Positions 1 to 13,373 are shown, counted from the first letter of the stretch. The stretch: DNA of 64,000 nucleotides from Burkholderia ubonensis subsp. mesacidophila (GCF_002097715.1 NZ_CP020737.1:2666001-2730000); one strand, 5' to 3'. Notes: generated by a model from the letters alone, not told the origin. Made by a program: numbers and translations.

Positions 1-1156
1 GGCCGCAGTTGGCCATCGAGAACAGCATCGCGAACGCCGCGAACTTCGGCATCACGTTCACGACACCGCCGTAGTCGGCGATCTGGCGCGAGTGCAGGCG
101 GTCGTACAGCACGCCGATGCACAGGAACATCGCGCCCGACACGAAGCCGTGCGAGATCATCTGCACGATCGCGCCTTCGACGCCGAGCTGGTTGAAGATG
201 AAGAAGCCGAGCGTGACGAAGCCCATGTGCGCGATCGACGAATACGCGACCAGCTTCTTCATGTCGGCCTGCACCATCGCGACGAGGCCGATGTAGATCA
301 CCGCGATCAGCGACAGCGTGATCACGACGGGCGCCAGGAAGTGGCTCGCGTCAGGCGTGATCGGCAGCGAGAAGCGCAGGAAACCGTACGCGCCGAGCTT
401 CAGCATGATCGCTGCCAGCACGACCGAGCCGCCCGTCGGCGCTTCCACGTGCGCGTCCGGCAGCCAGGTATGCACCGGCCACATCGGCACCTTCACCGCG
501 AACGCGAGGAAGAACGCAATGAACAGCAGGATCTGCGGCGTCATCGCGATCTTCGCGTTCTGCCACGTCGCCAGGTCGAACGAGTGCGTTTCCGTGTACA
601 GGTAGATCAGCGCGACCAGCATCAGCAGCGAGCCGGCGAGCGTGTACAGGAAGAACTTGAACGCCGCGTACACGCGGTTCGGGCCGCCCCACACCCCGAT
701 GATGATGTACATCGGGATCAGCGTCGCCTCGAAGAACACGTAGAACAGCAGGCCGTCGGCCGACGAGAACACGCCGACCATGATCCCCGACAGGATCAGG
801 AATGCCGCCAGGTACTGCGACACGTGCTCGGTGATCACTTCCCAGCCCGCGATCACGACGATCACGGTGATCAGCGCGGTCAGCACGACGAACCACATCG
901 AGATGCCGTCGACGCCGAGGTGATACGTGATGTTGAAGCGCTCGATCCAGGTCGACTGCTCGACGAACTGCAGCGCGGCCGTGCTCGAATCGAAACCGGT
1001 GATGAGCGGAATCGTCGCCGCGAGGCCGAGCAGCGAGCCGATCAGCGCGACCCAGCGGGCCGGCCCCGGATTTCTGTCGTTACCCACCGCGAGCACGAGG
1101 AGGCCGAAAACGATCGGCAGCCAGATCGCGGTACTGAGAATCGGAAAAGAGTGCAT
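1..1156 (-). CDS. nuoM: NADH-quinone oxidoreductase subunit M, partial
   Basis: This is an antiporter-like membrane subunit of complex I, which pumps protons in the inner membrane. The reading frame on the minus strand opens at an ATG at 1156 (first residues MHSFPILSTAIWLPIVFGLL) and stays open to the left edge, so about 385 of the usual roughly 490-500 residues are present and the C-terminus is missing. It is strongly hydrophobic with many predicted membrane helices. It follows nuoL by 15 bp and is the last nuo gene visible; nuoN is expected beyond the edge. Identity rests on position in the operon and on the N-terminal sequence. Confidence 0.95.
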   Translation of the reverse strand, partial: MHSFPILSTAIWLPIVFGLLVLAVGNDRNPGPARWVALIGSLLGLAATIPLITGFDSSTAALQFVEQSTWIERFNITYHLGVDGISMWFVVLTALITVIVVIAGWEVITEHVSQYLAAFLILSGIMVGVFSSADGLLFYVFFEATLIPMYIIIGVWGGPNRVYAAFKFFLYTLAGSLLMLVALIYLYTETHSFDLATWQNAKIAMTPQILLFIAFFLAFAVKVPMWPVHTWLPDAHVEAPTGGSVVLAAIMLKLGAYGFLRFSLPITPDASHFLAPVVITLSLIAVIYIGLVAMVQADMKKLVAYSSIAHMGFVTLGFFIFNQLGVEGAIVQMISHGFVSGAMFLCIGVLYDRLHSRQIADYGGVVNVMPKFAAFAMLFSMANCG

Positions 1157-1171
1157 TAGTCGTCCCCCGCC

Positions 1172-3226
<2,055 letters not shown>

Positions 3227-3243
3227 AACAGCGTTGCCTGAAA

Positions 3244-3549
3244 TTAACCTTTGAGCTGATCGAGATCCTCGACATTGATCGTGTCGAGCTTACGGAACAG
3301 GGTCACCAGAATCGCGAGGCCGATCGCGGCTTCCGCTGCGGCGACCGTCAGCACGAAGAACACGAAGATCTGGCCGTGGATATCGCCGAGGTAATGCGAG
3401 AACGCGACGAAGTTCGTGTTCACCGCGAGCAGCATCAGTTCAATCGCCATCAGGATGATGATGATGTTGCGGCGGTTCAGGAAAATCCCGACGATCGCGA
3501 TCGCGAACAGGATCGCGCCGAGCACGAGGTAATGAGCAAGGGTCAACAT
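3244..3549 (-). CDS. nuoK: NADH-quinone oxidoreductase subunit K
   Basis: Small membrane subunit of complex I, 101 residues as usual, with three predicted helices. The ATG at 3549 ([15 protein letters not shown]) is preceded by a GGAG-type ribosome binding site. A conserved membrane glutamate is visible in the [11 protein letters not shown] motif, part of the E-channel. It sits 17 bp after nuoJ and 17 bp before nuoL in the operon. A longer open frame upstream overlaps nuoJ and is not needed. Confidence 0.96.
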   Translation of the reverse strand: MLTLAHYLVLGAILFAIAIVGIFLNRRNIIIILMAIELMLLAVNTNFVAFSHYLGDIHGQIFVFFVLTVAAAEAAIGLAILVTLFRKLDTINVEDLDQLKG

Positions 3550-3566
3550 GTTTTTCTCTCCTCCGC

Positions 3567-4220
3567 TTAGCCGTTGGCGCCCGTGCCGGCATCGCTCTGG
3601 GCCGTCTCCGGCTGCGGCTTCTCCGCTTCCATCTTCACGAGGCGCACGCGGTCGTTGCGACGCACCTTGACCTGGTCGGACACGCGCTGGCGCTTGCTGT
3701 CCTTGCCCTTGCGCTCGGTCAGCGCCACCGCGGCGATGATCGCGACGAGCAGCACGAGGCCGGCGATTTCGAACGCGAAGATGTAGTCGGTGTAGATGAC
3801 CTTGCCGATCAGGCGGGTATTCGGCCAGGTCGCCATCGCGCCCTGCGCCATCGCGCGCACCGGCGCTTCGGTCGCGCCGTAGCCGTGCCACAGGACCAGC
3901 GCCGTCTCGACGACGATGATCGCGCCGACGACGGTCGCCATCGGCACGAACTTCTTGAAGTCGCGTCGCAGGAAGTCGATGTTGATGTCGAGCATCATCA
4001 CGACGAACAGGAACAGCACCATCACGGCGCCCACGTAGACCAGCACCAGCAGGATCGCGAGGAACTCCGCTTCCAGCAGCATCCAGATCGCGGCGGCGTT
4101 GAAGAACGCCAGCACAAGGAAAAGCGCAGACGCCACCGGGTTGCGCGAAGTGATCACCTTCAGCCCTGATACCACCAGGAGCAGCGCGAAGATGTAGAAC
4201 AGTACGGTCGTGAATTCCAT
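3567..4220 (-). CDS. nuoJ: NADH-quinone oxidoreductase subunit J
   Basis: Membrane subunit of complex I, 217 residues. The first 170 or so residues form five predicted helices including the [17 protein letters not shown] segment that carries the conserved helix break. The C-terminal tail of about 45 residues is charged and hydrophilic, likely cytoplasmic. Lies after nuoI with a 113-bp spacer (4221-4333), the largest gap in the distal half of the operon; I see no gene or clear terminator there. Confidence 0.96.
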   Translation of the reverse strand: MEFTTVLFYIFALLLVVSGLKVITSRNPVASALFLVLAFFNAAAIWMLLEAEFLAILLVLVYVGAVMVLFLFVVMMLDINIDFLRRDFKKFVPMATVVGAIIVVETALVLWHGYGATEAPVRAMAQGAMATWPNTRLIGKVIYTDYIFAFEIAGLVLLVAIIAAVALTERKGKDSKRQRVSDQVKVRRNDRVRLVKMEAEKPQPETAQSDAGTGANG

Positions 4221-4333
4221 GATTACCGGTTCATCGTTAGGCCATAGTCAGGCGCGGCTTGCGGGACGCTCTCGCGTGCCGCACCCGTCGCGGCGGCTCG
4301 GCCGGCTCGCATCGAGCCGGCGCTGCAAAACAA

Positions 4334-4822
4334 TCAACGATACGGCGCGTCGGCAGCCTTCGCCGCGGCGATGTCCTTCTCGTAACGATCGCCCACCGCG
4401 AGCAGCATTTCCTTCGTGAAATACAGGTCGCCGCGCTTTTCGCCGTGGTACTCGAGAATCTGCGTCTCGACGATCGAATCGACCGGGCAGCTCTCTTCGC
4501 AGAAACCGCAGAAGATGCACTTCGTCAGGTCGATGTCGTAGCGCGTCGTGCGGCGCGTGTTGTCCGCGCGCGTTTCCGATTCGATCGTGATCGCCATCGC
4601 CGGGCACACCGCTTCGCACAGCTTGCACGCGATGCAGCGCTCTTCGCCGTTCTCGTAGCGGCGCAGCGCGTGCAGCCCGCGGAAGCGCGGCGAGATCGGC
4701 GTCTTCTCTTCCGGGAACTGCACGGTGAACTTGCGCCGGAACGCGTAACGCCCGGTCAGCGCAAGCCCCTTCAGCAGTTCGGTCAGGAAGAAGGTCTTAA
4801 AGAAATGTTGGATTGCCGTCAT
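4334..4822 (-). CDS. nuoI: NADH-quinone oxidoreductase subunit I
   Basis: Ferredoxin-like subunit of the peripheral arm of complex I, 162 residues. Two [4Fe-4S] motifs are clear: [12 protein letters not shown] and [12 protein letters not shown], giving clusters N6a and N6b that pass electrons towards NuoB and quinone. The N-terminal amphipathic segment ([19 protein letters not shown]) would lie on the membrane. Located 15 bp after nuoH. Confidence 0.97.
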   Translation of the reverse strand: MTAIQHFFKTFFLTELLKGLALTGRYAFRRKFTVQFPEEKTPISPRFRGLHALRRYENGEERCIACKLCEAVCPAMAITIESETRADNTRRTTRYDIDLTKCIFCGFCEESCPVDSIVETQILEYHGEKRGDLYFTKEMLLAVGDRYEKDIAAAKAADAPYR

Positions 4823-4837
4823 GATTTCGTCCGACCT

Positions 4838-5902
4838 TTATTTCCAGATGTTGAGCGGCGACACGATCCAGAAACCGACCACGACCACCCAGATCACGGT
4901 CACCGGCAGGAACACCTTCCAGCCCAGACGCATGATCTGGTCGTAACGGTAACGCGGGAACGTCGCGCGAACCCAGATGAACACCGACAGCAGCGCGAAG
5001 ACCTTCAGCACCAGCCAGAAGATGCCCGGGATGAACGACAGGAATTCGAACGGCGCATCCCAGCCGCCGAGGAACAGCGTCGCAGCGAGTGCCGAGATCA
5101 CGATCATGTTGATGTACTCGGCGAGGAAGAACAGCGCGAACGCCATGCCCGAGTAATCGATCATGTGGCCGGCAACGATTTCCGACTCCCCTTCCACCAC
5201 GTCGAACGGGTGACGGTTCGTTTCGGCGATGCCCGAGATGAAGTAGACGACGAACGCCGGCAGGAGCGGCAGCCAGTTCCACGACAGGAAGTTGACGCCG
5301 TGGCCCGCGAAGAAGCCGTGCTGCTGCGAGCCGACGATTTCCGACAGGTTCAGGCTGCCGGCCGTCATCAGCACGAGCACCAGCGCGAAGCCCATCGAGA
5401 TTTCGTACGAGACCATCTGTGCCGCCGCGCGCATCGCGCCGAGGAACGCGTACTTCGAGTTCGACGCCCAGCCGGCGAGGATCACCGCGTACACGCCGAT
5501 CGACGAGATCGCCATCGCGTACAGCAGGCCCGCGTTGACGTTCGCGAGCACGGCCTCGGCCTGGAACGGGATCACGGCCCACACCGCGAACGCCGGCACC
5601 ACGGTCATGACCGGCGCGATCAGGTACAGCCATTTGCTCGCCGCGGTCGGCTGGATCACTTCCTTGAGCAGCAGCTTCAGCACGTCGGCGATCGGCTGCA
5701 GCAGGCCGCCGGGGCCGACGCGGTTCGGACCGAGACGCACGTGGATCCAGCCGATCAGCTTGCGTTCCCACAGAATCAGGTACGCCACGCACAGCAGGAT
5801 CACGACGGAGACGACGAGGATGCGCACAACCGCCCACACCGTCGGCCACGCGACGCCGAGAAGCTCGGCTCCGCCCGAGTTGATCGTATCGAACAAGCTC
5901 AT
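4838..5902 (-). CDS. nuoH: NADH-quinone oxidoreductase subunit H
   Basis: Membrane subunit that forms the quinone-binding chamber with NuoB and NuoD; 354 residues, about eight predicted helices. The family signatures [19 protein letters not shown] near residues 47-65 and the [10 protein letters not shown] loop are present. The start codon directly abuts the nuoG stop codon, indicating translational coupling. Confidence 0.97.
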   Translation of the reverse strand: MSLFDTINSGGAELLGVAWPTVWAVVRILVVSVVILLCVAYLILWERKLIGWIHVRLGPNRVGPGGLLQPIADVLKLLLKEVIQPTAASKWLYLIAPVMTVVPAFAVWAVIPFQAEAVLANVNAGLLYAMAISSIGVYAVILAGWASNSKYAFLGAMRAAAQMVSYEISMGFALVLVLMTAGSLNLSEIVGSQQHGFFAGHGVNFLSWNWLPLLPAFVVYFISGIAETNRHPFDVVEGESEIVAGHMIDYSGMAFALFFLAEYINMIVISALAATLFLGGWDAPFEFLSFIPGIFWLVLKVFALLSVFIWVRATFPRYRYDQIMRLGWKVFLPVTVIWVVVVGFWIVSPLNIWK

Positions 5903-8242
5903 TTACGCCTTCTCCACCACCAGTTCACCGGACAGGCTGCCGAGCGCCGCGCCGGCAGGCGTCGCCGCCGACACGCGAACGACCGTCTCCGCAAGATTCT
6001 CGTCACGCACGGCCGGCAACTGCGCCGCACGCTCGCCCTGGCGCACGCGCACCGCGTCGCCTTCCTTCAAGCCCAGCTTGTCGAACAGCCCGGCCGGCAG
6101 GCCGGCGGCGTTCGCCGCCTTAGCGGCGGCCGTCAGGTGCAGCGCACCCGCGCGGCGCACCAGTGCGTCGGCGTGATAGATCGGCACGTCGGCGAGGCGC
6201 TCGAAGCTGCCGTTCGCAGCCGAAGCCGCCGGAGCCACGACACGCGCCGGCGCGACCGACGTCTTGTTCGACAGACGGCTCGCGACGCCAGCGTCGCCGA
6301 GCGCCGCGAGACGCACTTCTTCCGCCGTCTCGTATTCGAAGTTCGGCAGGCCGAGCAGGCTGCCCAGCACGCGCAGCACCTTCCATGCCGGACGCGTGTC
6401 GCCGAGCGGGCGCACGACACCGTTGAAGCTCTGCACCGTGCCTTCCGCGTTGACGTACGTACCCGACGTTTCAGTGAACGGCGCGATCGGCAGCAGGACA
6501 TCCGCGTAGTCGAGGCCGTGCTTGAACGGCGACATCACGACGACCATTTCCGCCTGGTTCAGCGCGGCCAGCGCCTGCGCCGGATCGACGGTGTCGAATT
6601 CCGGCTCGACGTTGAGCAGCACGTAGCCCTTGCGCGGCTGCGCGAACGCTTCCCGTGCATTCAGCCCGCCTTCGCCCGGCAGCGCGTTGACAGCATGCGC
6701 GCCGACCGTGTTCGCGGCTTCCGTCAGGAAGCCGAACGTGGCGCCGGTGTTGTCGGCGATCCACTGCGCGACGGCGTGCAGCTTCGAGAATTCCGGATGA
6801 CGGACGGCAGCATTGCCGAGCAGCACCGCGCGGCGCTCGCCGTTCGCGAGCGACTGCGCAACCTGCTGGGCCGCCGGCGATGCCGTGACGCCCGCGAGCG
6901 TGTCCGGCAGCGCGACGCCGCGCAGCTGTGCGACCGCGGCTGCGACACCCGCCAGTTCGTCGAGCCATGCCGACGGCGCGGCGACGATGCGTTGCGCGGT
7001 CGGGATCAGCGCGTCGTCGCCCGTCGCGTTCAGGAAGTGGAGCTTCGCACCGCTCTTCGCGGCCTGACGCAGGCGCGCGGCGAACAGCGGATGGTCGCGG
7101 CGCAGCATCGAACCGACGACGAACGCGGCGTTCACGTTCGACAGTTCGGCGATCGGCATGCCGAGCCACGGCGCGCCCTGGACCGGCGCCGAGAAATCGA
7201 GCTGGCGCAGGCGGAAGTCGACGTTCGGCGTCTTCAGTTCGTTCGCGAGCTGCTTCACGAGGAACAGCTCTTCTGCGGTGCTGTGCGCGCTCGCGAGCAT
7301 CGCCAGCGCATTCGCGCCGTGATCCGCGCTGATGCCCTTCAGGCCCTTCGCGACGTATTCGAGCGCGGTCTGCCAGTCGGTCTCGATCCACTGGCCGCCC
7401 TGCTTCAGCATCGGCTTGGTCAGGCGCTCGTCGCTGTTGAGGCCTTCGTACGAGAAACGGTCCTTGTCCGAGATCCAGCACTCGTTGATCGCTTCGTTCT
7501 CGAACGGCAGCACGCGCATCACGCGGTTGTTCTTGACCTGCACGACGAGGTTCGCGCCGACGGAATCGTGCGGGCTCACCGACTTGCGGCGCGACAGCTC
7601 CCACGTGCGGGCGCTGTAGCGGAACGGCTTGCTGGTCAGCGCGCCGACCGGGCACAGGTCGATCATGTTGCCCGACAGTTCGGAATCGACCGTCTTGCCG
7701 ACGAACGTCGTGATTTCCGAGTGCTCGCCGCGGCCCAGCATGCCGAACTCCATCACGCCGGCGATTTCCTGGCCGAAGCGGACGCAGCGCGTGCAGTGGA
7801 TGCAGCGCGACATTTCTTCCATCGAGATCAGCGGGCCCACGTTCTTGTGGAACACCACGCGCTTCTCTTCGCTGTAGCGCGACGACGACTTGCCGTAGCC
7901 GACCGCGAGATCCTGCAGCTGGCATTCGCCGCCCTGGTCGCAGATCGGGCAATCGAGCGGATGGTTGATGAGGAGGAATTCCATCACCGACTGCTGCGCC
8001 TTCACCGCCTTGTCGGACTGGGTGTGGACGATCATGCCGGCCGACACGGGGGTCGCGCAGGCAGGCACGGCCTTCGGCATCTTCTCGACTTCGACGAGAC
8101 ACATCCGGCAGTTGGCCGCAACCGACAGTTTCTTGTGATAGCAGAAGTGAGGAATGTACGTATCCGCCTTGTGCGCAGCCTGGATCACCATGCTGCCTTC
8201 AGGCACCTCGACCTTCTTGCCGTCTATTTCAAGTTCAACCAT
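5903..8242 (-). CDS. nuoG: NADH-quinone oxidoreductase subunit G
   Basis: Large iron-sulfur subunit of the NADH-oxidising arm, 779 residues. The N-terminus is a [2Fe-2S] ferredoxin fold (cysteines in the CYHKKLSVAANCRMC region), followed by the His-Cys cluster motif beginning HPLDCPICDQGGECQLQD and the HCTRCVRFG motif. The C-terminal 500 residues resemble the molybdopterin oxidoreductase fold, which in NuoG holds no molybdenum. It is followed without spacing by nuoH and preceded by nuoF with an 83-bp spacer. Confidence 0.97.
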   Translation of the reverse strand: MVELEIDGKKVEVPEGSMVIQAAHKADTYIPHFCYHKKLSVAANCRMCLVEVEKMPKAVPACATPVSAGMIVHTQSDKAVKAQQSVMEFLLINHPLDCPICDQGGECQLQDLAVGYGKSSSRYSEEKRVVFHKNVGPLISMEEMSRCIHCTRCVRFGQEIAGVMEFGMLGRGEHSEITTFVGKTVDSELSGNMIDLCPVGALTSKPFRYSARTWELSRRKSVSPHDSVGANLVVQVKNNRVMRVLPFENEAINECWISDKDRFSYEGLNSDERLTKPMLKQGGQWIETDWQTALEYVAKGLKGISADHGANALAMLASAHSTAEELFLVKQLANELKTPNVDFRLRQLDFSAPVQGAPWLGMPIAELSNVNAAFVVGSMLRRDHPLFAARLRQAAKSGAKLHFLNATGDDALIPTAQRIVAAPSAWLDELAGVAAAVAQLRGVALPDTLAGVTASPAAQQVAQSLANGERRAVLLGNAAVRHPEFSKLHAVAQWIADNTGATFGFLTEAANTVGAHAVNALPGEGGLNAREAFAQPRKGYVLLNVEPEFDTVDPAQALAALNQAEMVVVMSPFKHGLDYADVLLPIAPFTETSGTYVNAEGTVQSFNGVVRPLGDTRPAWKVLRVLGSLLGLPNFEYETAEEVRLAALGDAGVASRLSNKTSVAPARVVAPAASAANGSFERLADVPIYHADALVRRAGALHLTAAAKAANAAGLPAGLFDKLGLKEGDAVRVRQGERAAQLPAVRDENLAETVVRVSAATPAGAALGSLSGELVVEKA

Positions 8243-8325
8243 GATGGTGAATGGTCCTTAACCTATTTCCGCTCGTTCGCGCATTCGCCCGACCGTGCGC
8301 TCAAATTCCGCAACCGGGTTTCGCG

Positions 8326-9636
8326 TCAGGCCGCCGCCGCGTGGGTGTGACCGCCGACCATGCAATGCTTGTGCTCGACGTGGTACGCGAATTCGTCCCA
8401 GTAGTGCTTGAGCATGCCGCGCACCGGCATCGCCGCCGCATCGCCGAGCGCGCAGATCGTGCGGCCCATGATGTTCTCGGCGACCGAGTTCAGCAGGTCC
8501 AGATCTTCCTGGCGGCCTTCGCCGTGCTCGATACGATTCACGACGCGATACAGCCAGCCGGTGCCTTCACGGCACGGCGTGCACTGGCCGCACGATTCCT
8601 CGTAGTAGAAGTACGACAAGCGCAGCAGCGAGCGCACCATGCAGCGCGTCTCGTCCATCACGATCACCGCGCCGGAACCGAGCATCGAGCCCGCCTTCGC
8701 GATCGAGTCGTAGTCCATGTCGGTCTGCATCATGATGTCGCCCGGGATCACCGGCGCGGACGAGCCGCCCGGAATCACGGCCTTGATCTTCTTGCCGCCG
8801 CGCATCCCGCCGGCAAGCTCCATCAGCGTCGCGAACGGCGTGCCGAGCGGCACTTCGTAGTTGCCCGGACGCTCGACGTCGCCCGACACCGAGAAGATCT
8901 TCGTGCCGCCGTTGTTCGGCTTGCCGATCTCGAGGTAGTTCTGCGGCCCGATGGACAGCAGGAACGGCACCGCGGCGAACGTCTCGGTGTTGTTGATCGT
9001 GGTCGGCTTGCCGTACACGCCGAAGCTCGCCGGAAACGGCGGCTTGAAGCGCGGCTGGCCCTTCTTGCCTTCGAGCGACTCGAGCAGCGCCGTTTCCTCG
9101 CCGCAGATGTACGCGCCGTAACCGTGGTGCGCGTGCAGCTGGAACGAGAACTCCGAGCCCATGATGTGGTCGCCGAGGAACCCGGCCGCACGTGCTTCCT
9201 CGAGCGCAGCCTCGAAGCGTCGATACACTTCGAAGATCTCGCCGTGGATGTAGTTGTAGCCGACGGTGATGCCCATCGCGTACGCGCCGATGGCCATGCC
9301 TTCGATCAGCGCGTGCGGGTTCCAGCGCAGGATGTCGCGATCCTTGAACGTGCCCGGCTCGCCTTCGTCCGAGTTGCAGACGAGGTACTTCTGCCCCGGG
9401 AACTGACGCGGCATGAAGCTCCACTTCAGGCCGGTCGGGAAGCCCGCGCCGCCGCGGCCGCGCAGACCCGACGCCTTGACGTCGGCGATCACCTGCTCGG
9501 GCGGGATCTTTTCTTCGAGAATGCGGCGCAGCTGCTTGTAGCCGCCGCGCGCAACGTAATCTTCGAGATGCCAGTTCTCGCCGTTCAGACCAGCGAGGAT
9601 CAGCGGTTTGATGTGACGGTCGTGGAGGGACGTCAT
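8326..9636 (-). CDS. nuoF: NADH-quinone oxidoreductase subunit F
   Basis: NADH-binding flavoprotein of complex I, 436 residues. The FMN/NADH glycine-rich motif [16 protein letters not shown] and the [4Fe-4S] motif [15 protein letters not shown] are both intact. The start codon overlaps the nuoE stop by 4 bp (9633-9636), so translation of E and F is coupled, as expected for subunits that form one module. Confidence 0.97.
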   Translation of the reverse strand: MTSLHDRHIKPLILAGLNGENWHLEDYVARGGYKQLRRILEEKIPPEQVIADVKASGLRGRGGAGFPTGLKWSFMPRQFPGQKYLVCNSDEGEPGTFKDRDILRWNPHALIEGMAIGAYAMGITVGYNYIHGEIFEVYRRFEAALEEARAAGFLGDHIMGSEFSFQLHAHHGYGAYICGEETALLESLEGKKGQPRFKPPFPASFGVYGKPTTINNTETFAAVPFLLSIGPQNYLEIGKPNNGGTKIFSVSGDVERPGNYEVPLGTPFATLMELAGGMRGGKKIKAVIPGGSSAPVIPGDIMMQTDMDYDSIAKAGSMLGSGAVIVMDETRCMVRSLLRLSYFYYEESCGQCTPCREGTGWLYRVVNRIEHGEGRQEDLDLLNSVAENIMGRTICALGDAAAMPVRGMLKHYWDEFAYHVEHKHCMVGGHTHAAAA

Positions 9637-10118
9637 TTCGAGAGCTCCTCAAGCAGCTGGTCGATCTTCTCGCGGCTCATGAAGCTGCACATTCTGTGAT
9701 TGTTCACCAGCAGCACCGGCGCATCGCCGCACGAGCCCATGCATTCGCCTTCCTTCAGCGTGAACTTGCCGTCCGGCGTCGTCTCGCCAAAGTCGATGCC
9801 GAGCTTCTGCTTCAGGTAGTCGGCAGTCGCTTCCGCGCCGCCGTGCGGACCAAGCTGGCACGGCAGGTTCGTGCAGAGCGTGATCTTGTGCTTGCCGACC
9901 GGCTTGAGCTCATACATCGTGTAGAACGTCGCGACTTCCTGCACGGCGACGGCCGGCATGCCGAGATAGTCCGCGACGAACTGCATCAGTTCGGGCGACA
10001 GCCAGCCGTGCTCTTCCTGGGCAACGGCCAACGCCGACATCACGGCGGACTGTTTCTGATCGGCGGGATACTTCGTCAACGCTCGATCGATTTCCTTCAG
10101 GCCTTCAGCTGAGATCAT
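9633..10118 (-). CDS. nuoE: NADH-quinone oxidoreductase subunit E
   Basis: Thioredoxin-like [2Fe-2S] subunit of the NADH-oxidising module, 161 residues from the ATG at 10118 ([14 protein letters not shown]). The four cysteine ligands are in CTNLPC and CMGSC. An in-frame TTG at 10139 with a GGA-type sequence just upstream would add seven residues (KESCLK after the start); I prefer the ATG because the family usually begins there. A 171-bp spacer separates it from nuoD upstream, in which I see no gene. Confidence 0.95.
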   Translation of the reverse strand: MISAEGLKEIDRALTKYPADQKQSAVMSALAVAQEEHGWLSPELMQFVADYLGMPAVAVQEVATFYTMYELKPVGKHKITLCTNLPCQLGPHGGAEATADYLKQKLGIDFGETTPDGKFTLKEGECMGSCGDAPVLLVNNHRMCSFMSREKIDQLLEELSK

Positions 10119-10289
10119 TTTCAGACACGACTCTTTCAATTCCTACCGAACGAACCACCTGCCGCACACTGGGGTGCATGGACGGCAGACCTGGCGCTCA
10201 CTGTTGACAGCTTGCGAAGCCGCGCCGGTTCAGCGCGCATCGCATGTGACTTACCGCTCGCCGCCCGGAGCAAACGGGCGGCGCAGCCA

Positions 10290-11543
10290 TTAGCGATCGA
10301 TCTCGCCGAACACGATGTCCTGCGTACCGATGATCGTGACAGCGTCGGCGATCATGTGACCGCGCGCCATTTCGTCGAGCGACGCCAGATGCGCGAAGCC
10401 CGGTGCGCGGATCTTCAGGCGGTACGGCTTGTTCGCGCCGTCCGACACGAGGTAGATGCCGAATTCGCCCTTCGGATGCTCGACTGCCGCATACGCCTCG
10501 CCTTCCGGCACGTGAAAACCTTCGGTGAAGAGCTTGAAATGGTGGATCAAGTCCTCCATGTTGGTCTTCATGCCGACGCGCGACGGCGGCGCAACCTTGT
10601 GATTGTCCGTCATCACAGGGCCCGGATTCTTACGGAGCCACTCAATACATTGTTTCGCGATGCGGACCGATTGACGCATTTCCTCGACGCGCACCAGGTA
10701 GCGGTCGTAGCAGTCGCCGTTCACGCCGACCGGCACGTCGAAGTCCATGCGATCGTACACTTCGTACGGCTGCTTCTTGCGCAGGTCCCATGCGATGCCC
10801 GAGCCGCGCAGCATCGGGCCCGTCAGGCCCATCTGCAGCGCACGCTCCGGACTGACGACGCCGATGCCGACGAGACGCTGCTTCCAGATCCGGTTGTCGG
10901 TCAGGAGCGTTTCGTATTCGTCGACGCACTTCGGGAAGCGCGTGAAGAAATCGTCGATGAAGTCGAGCACCGAGCCCTGGCGCGCCTCGTTCATCCTCGC
11001 GAGCGCCTTCTCGTTGCGGATCTTGGACGCCTTGTATTGCGGCATTGCGTCAGGCAGATCGCGATAGACGCCGCCCGGACGGTAGTAGGCCGCGTGCATC
11101 CGTGCGCCGGACACCGCTTCGTACACGTCCATCAGGTCTTCGCGCTCGCGGAATGCGTACAGGAACACCGCCATCGCGCCGACGTCGAGCGCGTGCGCGC
11201 CGATCCACATCAGGTGGTTCAGCACGCGCGTGATTTCGTCGAACAGCACGCGGATGTACTGCGCGCGCTCCGGCACCTGGATGCCGAGCAGCTTCTCGAT
11301 CGCGAGCACGTAGCCGTGCTCGTTGACCATCATCGACACGTAGTCGAGACGGTCCATGTACGGCACGGACTGGATGAAGGTCTTGGTTTCGGCGAGCTTT
11401 TCGGTCGCGCGGTGCAGCAGGCCGATGTGCGGATCGGCACGCTGGATGACTTCGCCGTCGAGCTCGAGCACGAGGCGCAGCACGCCGTGCGCCGCCGGGT
11501 GCTGCGGGCCGAAGTTGAGCGTGTAGTTCTTGATGTCTGCCAT
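10290..11543 (-). CDS. nuoD: NADH-quinone oxidoreductase subunit D
   Basis: 49-kDa-type subunit of the quinone-reducing module, 417 residues. It starts with the typical [21 protein letters not shown] motif, whose histidine contacts quinone, and is related to NiFe hydrogenase large subunits without the metal-binding cysteines. Nine base pairs separate it from nuoC, which remains a separate gene here rather than a CD fusion as in enterobacteria. Confidence 0.97.
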   Translation of the reverse strand: MADIKNYTLNFGPQHPAAHGVLRLVLELDGEVIQRADPHIGLLHRATEKLAETKTFIQSVPYMDRLDYVSMMVNEHGYVLAIEKLLGIQVPERAQYIRVLFDEITRVLNHLMWIGAHALDVGAMAVFLYAFREREDLMDVYEAVSGARMHAAYYRPGGVYRDLPDAMPQYKASKIRNEKALARMNEARQGSVLDFIDDFFTRFPKCVDEYETLLTDNRIWKQRLVGIGVVSPERALQMGLTGPMLRGSGIAWDLRKKQPYEVYDRMDFDVPVGVNGDCYDRYLVRVEEMRQSVRIAKQCIEWLRKNPGPVMTDNHKVAPPSRVGMKTNMEDLIHHFKLFTEGFHVPEGEAYAAVEHPKGEFGIYLVSDGANKPYRLKIRAPGFAHLASLDEMARGHMIADAVTIIGTQDIVFGEIDR

Positions 11544-11552
11544 GACGCCCTC

Positions 11553-12155
11553 TTAATGTTTCAGACCGCCATAGCGATCCTCGCGGATCACGCGCGGCGT
11601 GATTTCGCGCGGCTCGATCGTCACCGGCTGGTAGACGACCCGCTTCTCTTCCGGGTCGTAGCGCATTTCGACGTAGCCCGACACCGGGAAGTCCTTGCGG
11701 AACGGATGGCCGATGAAGCCGTAGTCGGTCAGGAGGCGGCGCAGGTCCGGATGGCCTTCGAACACGATGCCATACAGGTCGAACGCTTCACGCTCGTACC
11801 AGTTCACGGAGGTCCAGATGTCGACGAGCGACGGCACGATCGGCAGCTCGTCGTCCGGTGCGAACACGCGCACGCGCAGGCGCCAGTTGTTCGTCACCGA
11901 CAGCAGGTGCGACACCGCCGCGAAACGCGGGCCGTCGTACGCGCCGTCGCCGTACGTCTGGTAGTCGAGGCCGCACAGGTCGATCAGTTGCTCGAAACGG
12001 AGCTTCGGATCGTCGCGCAGCGTCGTTGCGACTTCGAGGTAATCACTCGCCTTCACGACGAGCGTCAGTTCACCGACTGCTTCGGTGAGGCTCACCACGC
12101 GCGCGCCGAGCGCGGCTTCGAGGTTCGCCTTGAGGGTCTCGATTTTGCTTGCCAT
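11553..12155 (-). CDS. nuoC: NADH-quinone oxidoreductase subunit C
   Basis: 30-kDa-type subunit of the hydrophilic arm, 200 residues. The family signature around [20 protein letters not shown] and [15 protein letters not shown] is present. It is an independent gene of normal length. The operon order A-B-C-D is standard. Confidence 0.96.
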   Translation of the reverse strand: MASKIETLKANLEAALGARVVSLTEAVGELTLVVKASDYLEVATTLRDDPKLRFEQLIDLCGLDYQTYGDGAYDGPRFAAVSHLLSVTNNWRLRVRVFAPDDELPIVPSLVDIWTSVNWYEREAFDLYGIVFEGHPDLRRLLTDYGFIGHPFRKDFPVSGYVEMRYDPEEKRVVYQPVTIEPREITPRVIREDRYGGLKH

Positions 12156-12176
12156 ATTGAGGGGACGCTCGGGGCT

Positions 12177-12656
12177 TTATTGACGGGCGATGGTATTGGT
12201 GCGACGGATCTTCGCCTGCAGCTGGATCACGCCGTAGACCAGCGCCTCGGCGGTGGGCGGACAGCCCGGCACGTAGACGTCGACCGGGACGATCCGGTCG
12301 CAGCCCCGCACCACCGAATACGAGTAGTGATAGTAGCCGCCACCGTTCGCGCACGACCCCATCGAGATCACCCAGCGCGGCTCGGCCATCTGGTCGTAGA
12401 CGCGGCGCAGCGCGGGCGCCATCTTGTTGCAGAGCGTGCCGGCGACGATCATCACGTCCGACTGGCGCGGACTCGGGCGGAACACGACCCCGAACCGGTC
12501 CAGATCGTAACGGGCCGCGCCCGCATGCATCATCTCGACGGCGCAACACGCAAGCCCGAACGTCATCGGCCACAGCGAGCCGGTACGCGTCCAGTTGATC
12601 AGCTTGTCAGCCGTAGTGGTGACAAACCCTTCCTTCAAGACCCCTTCGATACTCAT
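12177..12656 (-). CDS. nuoB: NADH-quinone oxidoreductase subunit B
   Basis: Subunit that carries terminal cluster N2 next to the quinone site, 159 residues. The tandem cysteines in [10 protein letters not shown], plus cysteines in [10 protein letters not shown] and VYVPGCPPT, supply the four ligands. The gene begins [11 protein letters not shown] and lies 62 bp after nuoA. Confidence 0.97.
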   Translation of the reverse strand: MSIEGVLKEGFVTTTADKLINWTRTGSLWPMTFGLACCAVEMMHAGAARYDLDRFGVVFRPSPRQSDVMIVAGTLCNKMAPALRRVYDQMAEPRWVISMGSCANGGGYYHYSYSVVRGCDRIVPVDVYVPGCPPTAEALVYGVIQLQAKIRRTNTIARQ

Positions 12657-12718
12657 TTGCTTTCCACTCCAGACAGGCGGCGAAGCGTGGCCGCCTATGC
12701 AAACCGGCGATTAACCCA

Positions 12719-13078
12719 TCACTCCCAGTCGAGGCCGCCTTTCTTCCAGATGTAGGCGAAGCCCAGCAGGAATTCGAGCAGAAAAATCATCATTGCGATG
12801 AAACCGGGCCAGCCGATGTCGCGCAGCGCGACGCCCCACGGGAACAGGAACGCGGTTTCGAGATCGAAGATGATGAACAGGATGGCGACGAGATAGTACC
12901 GGACGTCGAACTTCATCCGCGCATCTTCGAAGGCTTCGAAGCCGCACTCGTACGGCGCGTTCTTTTCGACGTCAGGCCTGTTGGGACCGAGAAGCTTGCC
13001 GATGCTGACCAGCGCTATACCTAAACCAGTGCCCACGAGAAGGAACAACAAGACGGGGTAATAGGCTGCGAGGTTCAA
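12719..13078 (-). CDS. nuoA: NADH-quinone oxidoreductase subunit A
   Basis: First gene of the nuo operon; a three-helix membrane subunit of complex I, 119 residues. The motif [20 protein letters not shown] holds the conserved switching-loop cysteine. The start codon is TTG at 13078 (reading [12 protein letters not shown]), chosen because an AGGA ribosome binding site lies six bases upstream and no ATG precedes the first helix. The operon promoter must lie between here and the tRNA terminator at 13191; a weak TATTCT at 13113-13118 is the best -10 candidate I see. Confidence 0.95.
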   Translation of the reverse strand: MNLAAYYPVLLFLLVGTGLGIALVSIGKLLGPNRPDVEKNAPYECGFEAFEDARMKFDVRYYLVAILFIIFDLETAFLFPWGVALRDIGWPGFIAMMIFLLEFLLGFAYIWKKGGLDWE

Positions 13079-13190
13079 GGCAATCCTCTATCGGTTGGTT
13101 CTGAGCGTCCGGAGAATAACATCATCCGGCGGAAGGGATCATTTCGGACTGCACGCGATCGCAAGACAACCGCAAGCGCACCCCAGAAAT

Positions 13191-13223
13191 GAAAAATGCC
13201 AGCCACTAGAAGCGGCTGGCATT
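13191..13223 (-). terminator. Rho-independent terminator of tRNA-Leu
   Basis: On the minus strand GCCAGCC, a nine-base loop and GGCTGGC are followed by ATTTTTC. It lies ten bases beyond the CCA end of the tRNA, so it ends that short transcript before nuoA. Confidence 0.85.
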
Positions 13224-13232
13224 GAGTAACTT

Positions 13233-13317
13233 TGGTGCCGACGGCGAGACTCGAACTCGCACAGCTTTCGCCACTACCCCCTCAAGATAGCGTGTCTACC
13301 AATTTCACCACGTCGGC
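13233..13317 (-). tRNA. tRNA-Leu (GAG)
   Basis: An 85-base class II tRNA with encoded CCA. The acceptor stem GCCGACG pairs with CGTCGGC, the D-arm reads GTGGTGAAATTGGTAGAC, the anticodon loop TTGAGGG has GAG at positions 34-36, a variable arm follows, and the T-arm contains GTTCGAGTC. The GAG anticodon decodes CUC and CUU leucine codons. Confidence 0.97.
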
Positions 13318-13373
13318 ACTGCATGCAACTCGGGTTGTAACTGCTGTTTCCCGCGAATCGCTTCAAGAATTAA

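Noticed and set aside
4259..8350. A 1363-codon open frame on the plus strand opposite nuoI, nuoH and nuoG
   Set aside because: It is a shadow of the real genes in GC-rich DNA: its composition is dominated by Arg, His, Asp and Ala, it has no family motif, and the minus-strand genes under it are unmistakable.
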